Positions 63,021 to 64,000 of a DNA stretch of 64,000 nt are shown piece after piece. Source of the DNA: Zasmidium citrigriseum (taxonomy: Eukaryota; Ascomycota; Dothideomycetes; Mycosphaerellales; Mycosphaerellaceae); the NCBI GenBank assembly GCA_002786025.1, contig NHNW01000027.1:248001-312000 (forward strand), in the 5' to 3' direction. How positions within the stretch are numbered: the first letter of the stretch is position 1; every line of letters starts with the position of its first letter. Position numbers and translations under genes: made by a program. Under the pieces are notes generated by a model. That model had not been told where the DNA came from. It was given only the letters and a program-made list of their open reading frames with translations, and searched no databases.

Positions 63021-64000
63021 ATGCAACCACGAATATTGCTCTCACCATCCGGCAGGGTCGAATTGGAACGATTTGCTTCCTGGTCCGGCTTTCAAGACAC
63101 CAAGGCTTCCGACCGTGATCATGGTAATGGGCACAATCGAAGCCTCCTCTTCACGATACTCCCCGCGGAATTGAGAAATGTAATCTAGGAACTTGCTCTG
63201 GCGCAGGGTGGACCTGTCGTCGTTTTGTCGCAACCTTTTCAGCCGGCCATCACATGCACATGCCGCATTGCACGGCAGGAAACGATCGCGATGTTCTACA
63301 GGCACAATTCTTTCTTCGTCGAAAACATGCACTATCGCTGCAACTACCAGAGATACCGAAGGCCCTGCACCCAAGGGTCTTGCCGCAGAGATGGCGTGCG
63401 ACCAGTGGACTGGGTGAGCACGATGACTTATCTGAAGCCAAAGACCAAAGCTGACCGTGCCTTTTCTATGATCGTAGATCAATGCAGTTGGGTACGAACG
63501 CCTCAAGCTGATACCCAGGATCCGATTGCAGAATTGGCGCAGCCGATCTTCGAATTTCGACATCTTCATCGAGCAGGACGTCTTCGAGAGAGACGTTACG
63601 AAGAGAGTTCTTAACCCCTTTCCATCACCATACTGGCGCCCTTACCTCAATGCTTATCCGGCCTATGAACCACTCCGAGGCCGATGGCGTTACAACACCA
63701 TTCACAGACCTCTTCCTATTCTACTCAATGAAATGGCACGTCGCACTTTCGAGCCAGGCCTCTCGCCGAATGCTATTCGGGAAATTGTCAGAAACCTCAT
63801 GACGAATTTTGGAGTCGTGCCACTGTTGGCGTATCCTCCATGGGACCACAACTTTCGCGATATACCGCACCATGTGGTTCACAACCTGGTGACTCTCCAG
63901 CACAATCAATTGCAACAATTCACGCAACAGATCGCCATTACATACCCAGACCTCGGGGCGCAAGGCCTGTACCGGTTTGGCTTGGAGGCACGTGGAGACT
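63021..64000 (+). pseudogene. Right-edge gene with in-frame TAG; fungal 'PAELRN-ELAL' domain protein, partial
   Basis: From ATG 63021 the frame runs to a TAG at 63186-63188, then stays open in the same frame to a GTGAGC donor; after an intron of 64 nt (63414-63477, branch CTGAC, acceptor CGTAG) it remains open to the window end. The stop sits inside LLFTILPAELRNVI-stop-ELALAQGG, exactly where the very common fungal motif PAELRN.IYELAL has Tyr. Downstream RQETIAMFYRHNSFF is the next conserved piece of the same family (often annotated as 2EXR or F-box-like hypothetical proteins). A GTAATCTAG...GCGCAG segment covering the stop is only 27 nt, too short for an intron. So this is most likely a recent nonsense allele, a sequencing error, or a rarely read-through stop. 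The C-terminal end lies outside the window. Confidence 0.6.

Noticed and set aside
63186..63206. Tiny intron GTAATCTAG...GCGCAG removing the stop
   Set aside because: It would be 27 nt long, below the size of known spliceosomal introns in these fungi, and would remove conserved ELALAQ residues.
1..64000. CRISPR arrays, bacterial operons or Shine-Dalgarno sites
   Set aside because: The window is eukaryotic nuclear DNA; no regularly spaced repeats were seen.
1..64000. A polyketide/NRPS secondary-metabolite cluster around the SDR or bZIP genes
   Set aside because: No backbone synthase, P450 or methyltransferase gene is present near either, so a cluster cannot be supported.

Overview
The window is nuclear DNA of a filamentous ascomycete, probably a Dothideomycete. 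The evidence is many short GT-AG introns (about 45-80 nt) with CTAAC/CTGAC-like branch sites, fungal families (Sed5, Ipi3, DUF3425 bZIP, RGS-LOV, subgroup C chitinase, Hce2 domain, LysM proteins), and a RIP-mutated retroelement at the left edge. Species-level placement is inference only.

Layout. 1-2027 is a transposon relic almost without CpA/TpG, the footprint of repeat-induced point mutation; it ends sharply. 2.4-9 kb: a short-chain dehydrogenase, an unrecognised 386-residue protein, a small cysteine-rich secreted protein and the Golgi syntaxin Sed5. 9.1-18.2 kb: two giant low-complexity Ser/Pro-rich proteins in tandem. 19.3-21.9 kb: an RGS-LOV blue-light photoreceptor, followed by an intron-bearing tRNA gene with a tRNA-like scrap beside it. 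22.6-32 kb: a small hypothetical, a Ser/Thr-rich wall-type protein, an S9 peptidase, mitochondrial sulfite oxidase, a short hypothetical and a secreted aldose 1-epimerase-like protein. 32.7-39.4 kb: a hybrid histidine kinase, a DUF5519 protein and a 648-residue protein with faint resemblance to the UFM1 ligase UFL1.

39.8-49.0 kb is the accessory highlight, a chitin-interaction neighbourhood: a nine-exon LysM-LysM-CBM18-GH18 chitinase ending in an Hce2 (Ecp2-like) domain, a DUF7136-like surface protein and a four-LysM secreted protein. 49.3-64 kb returns to mixed housekeeping and accessory genes: mitoribosomal uS14m, an F-box protein, a zinc alcohol dehydrogenase, a bZIP-DUF3425 regulator, a cupin, a secreted Ser/Thr-rich protein, Ipi3, an SGNH hydrolase, ribosomal eL37, and an incomplete gene at the right edge with an in-frame stop.

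Exon models were made by hand from reading frame, splice signals and protein continuity. For all multi-exon genes the phases were checked by arithmetic, but no alignment or search was run. Several genes switch abruptly from C-ending to G/T-ending codons along their length, reported as a finding.
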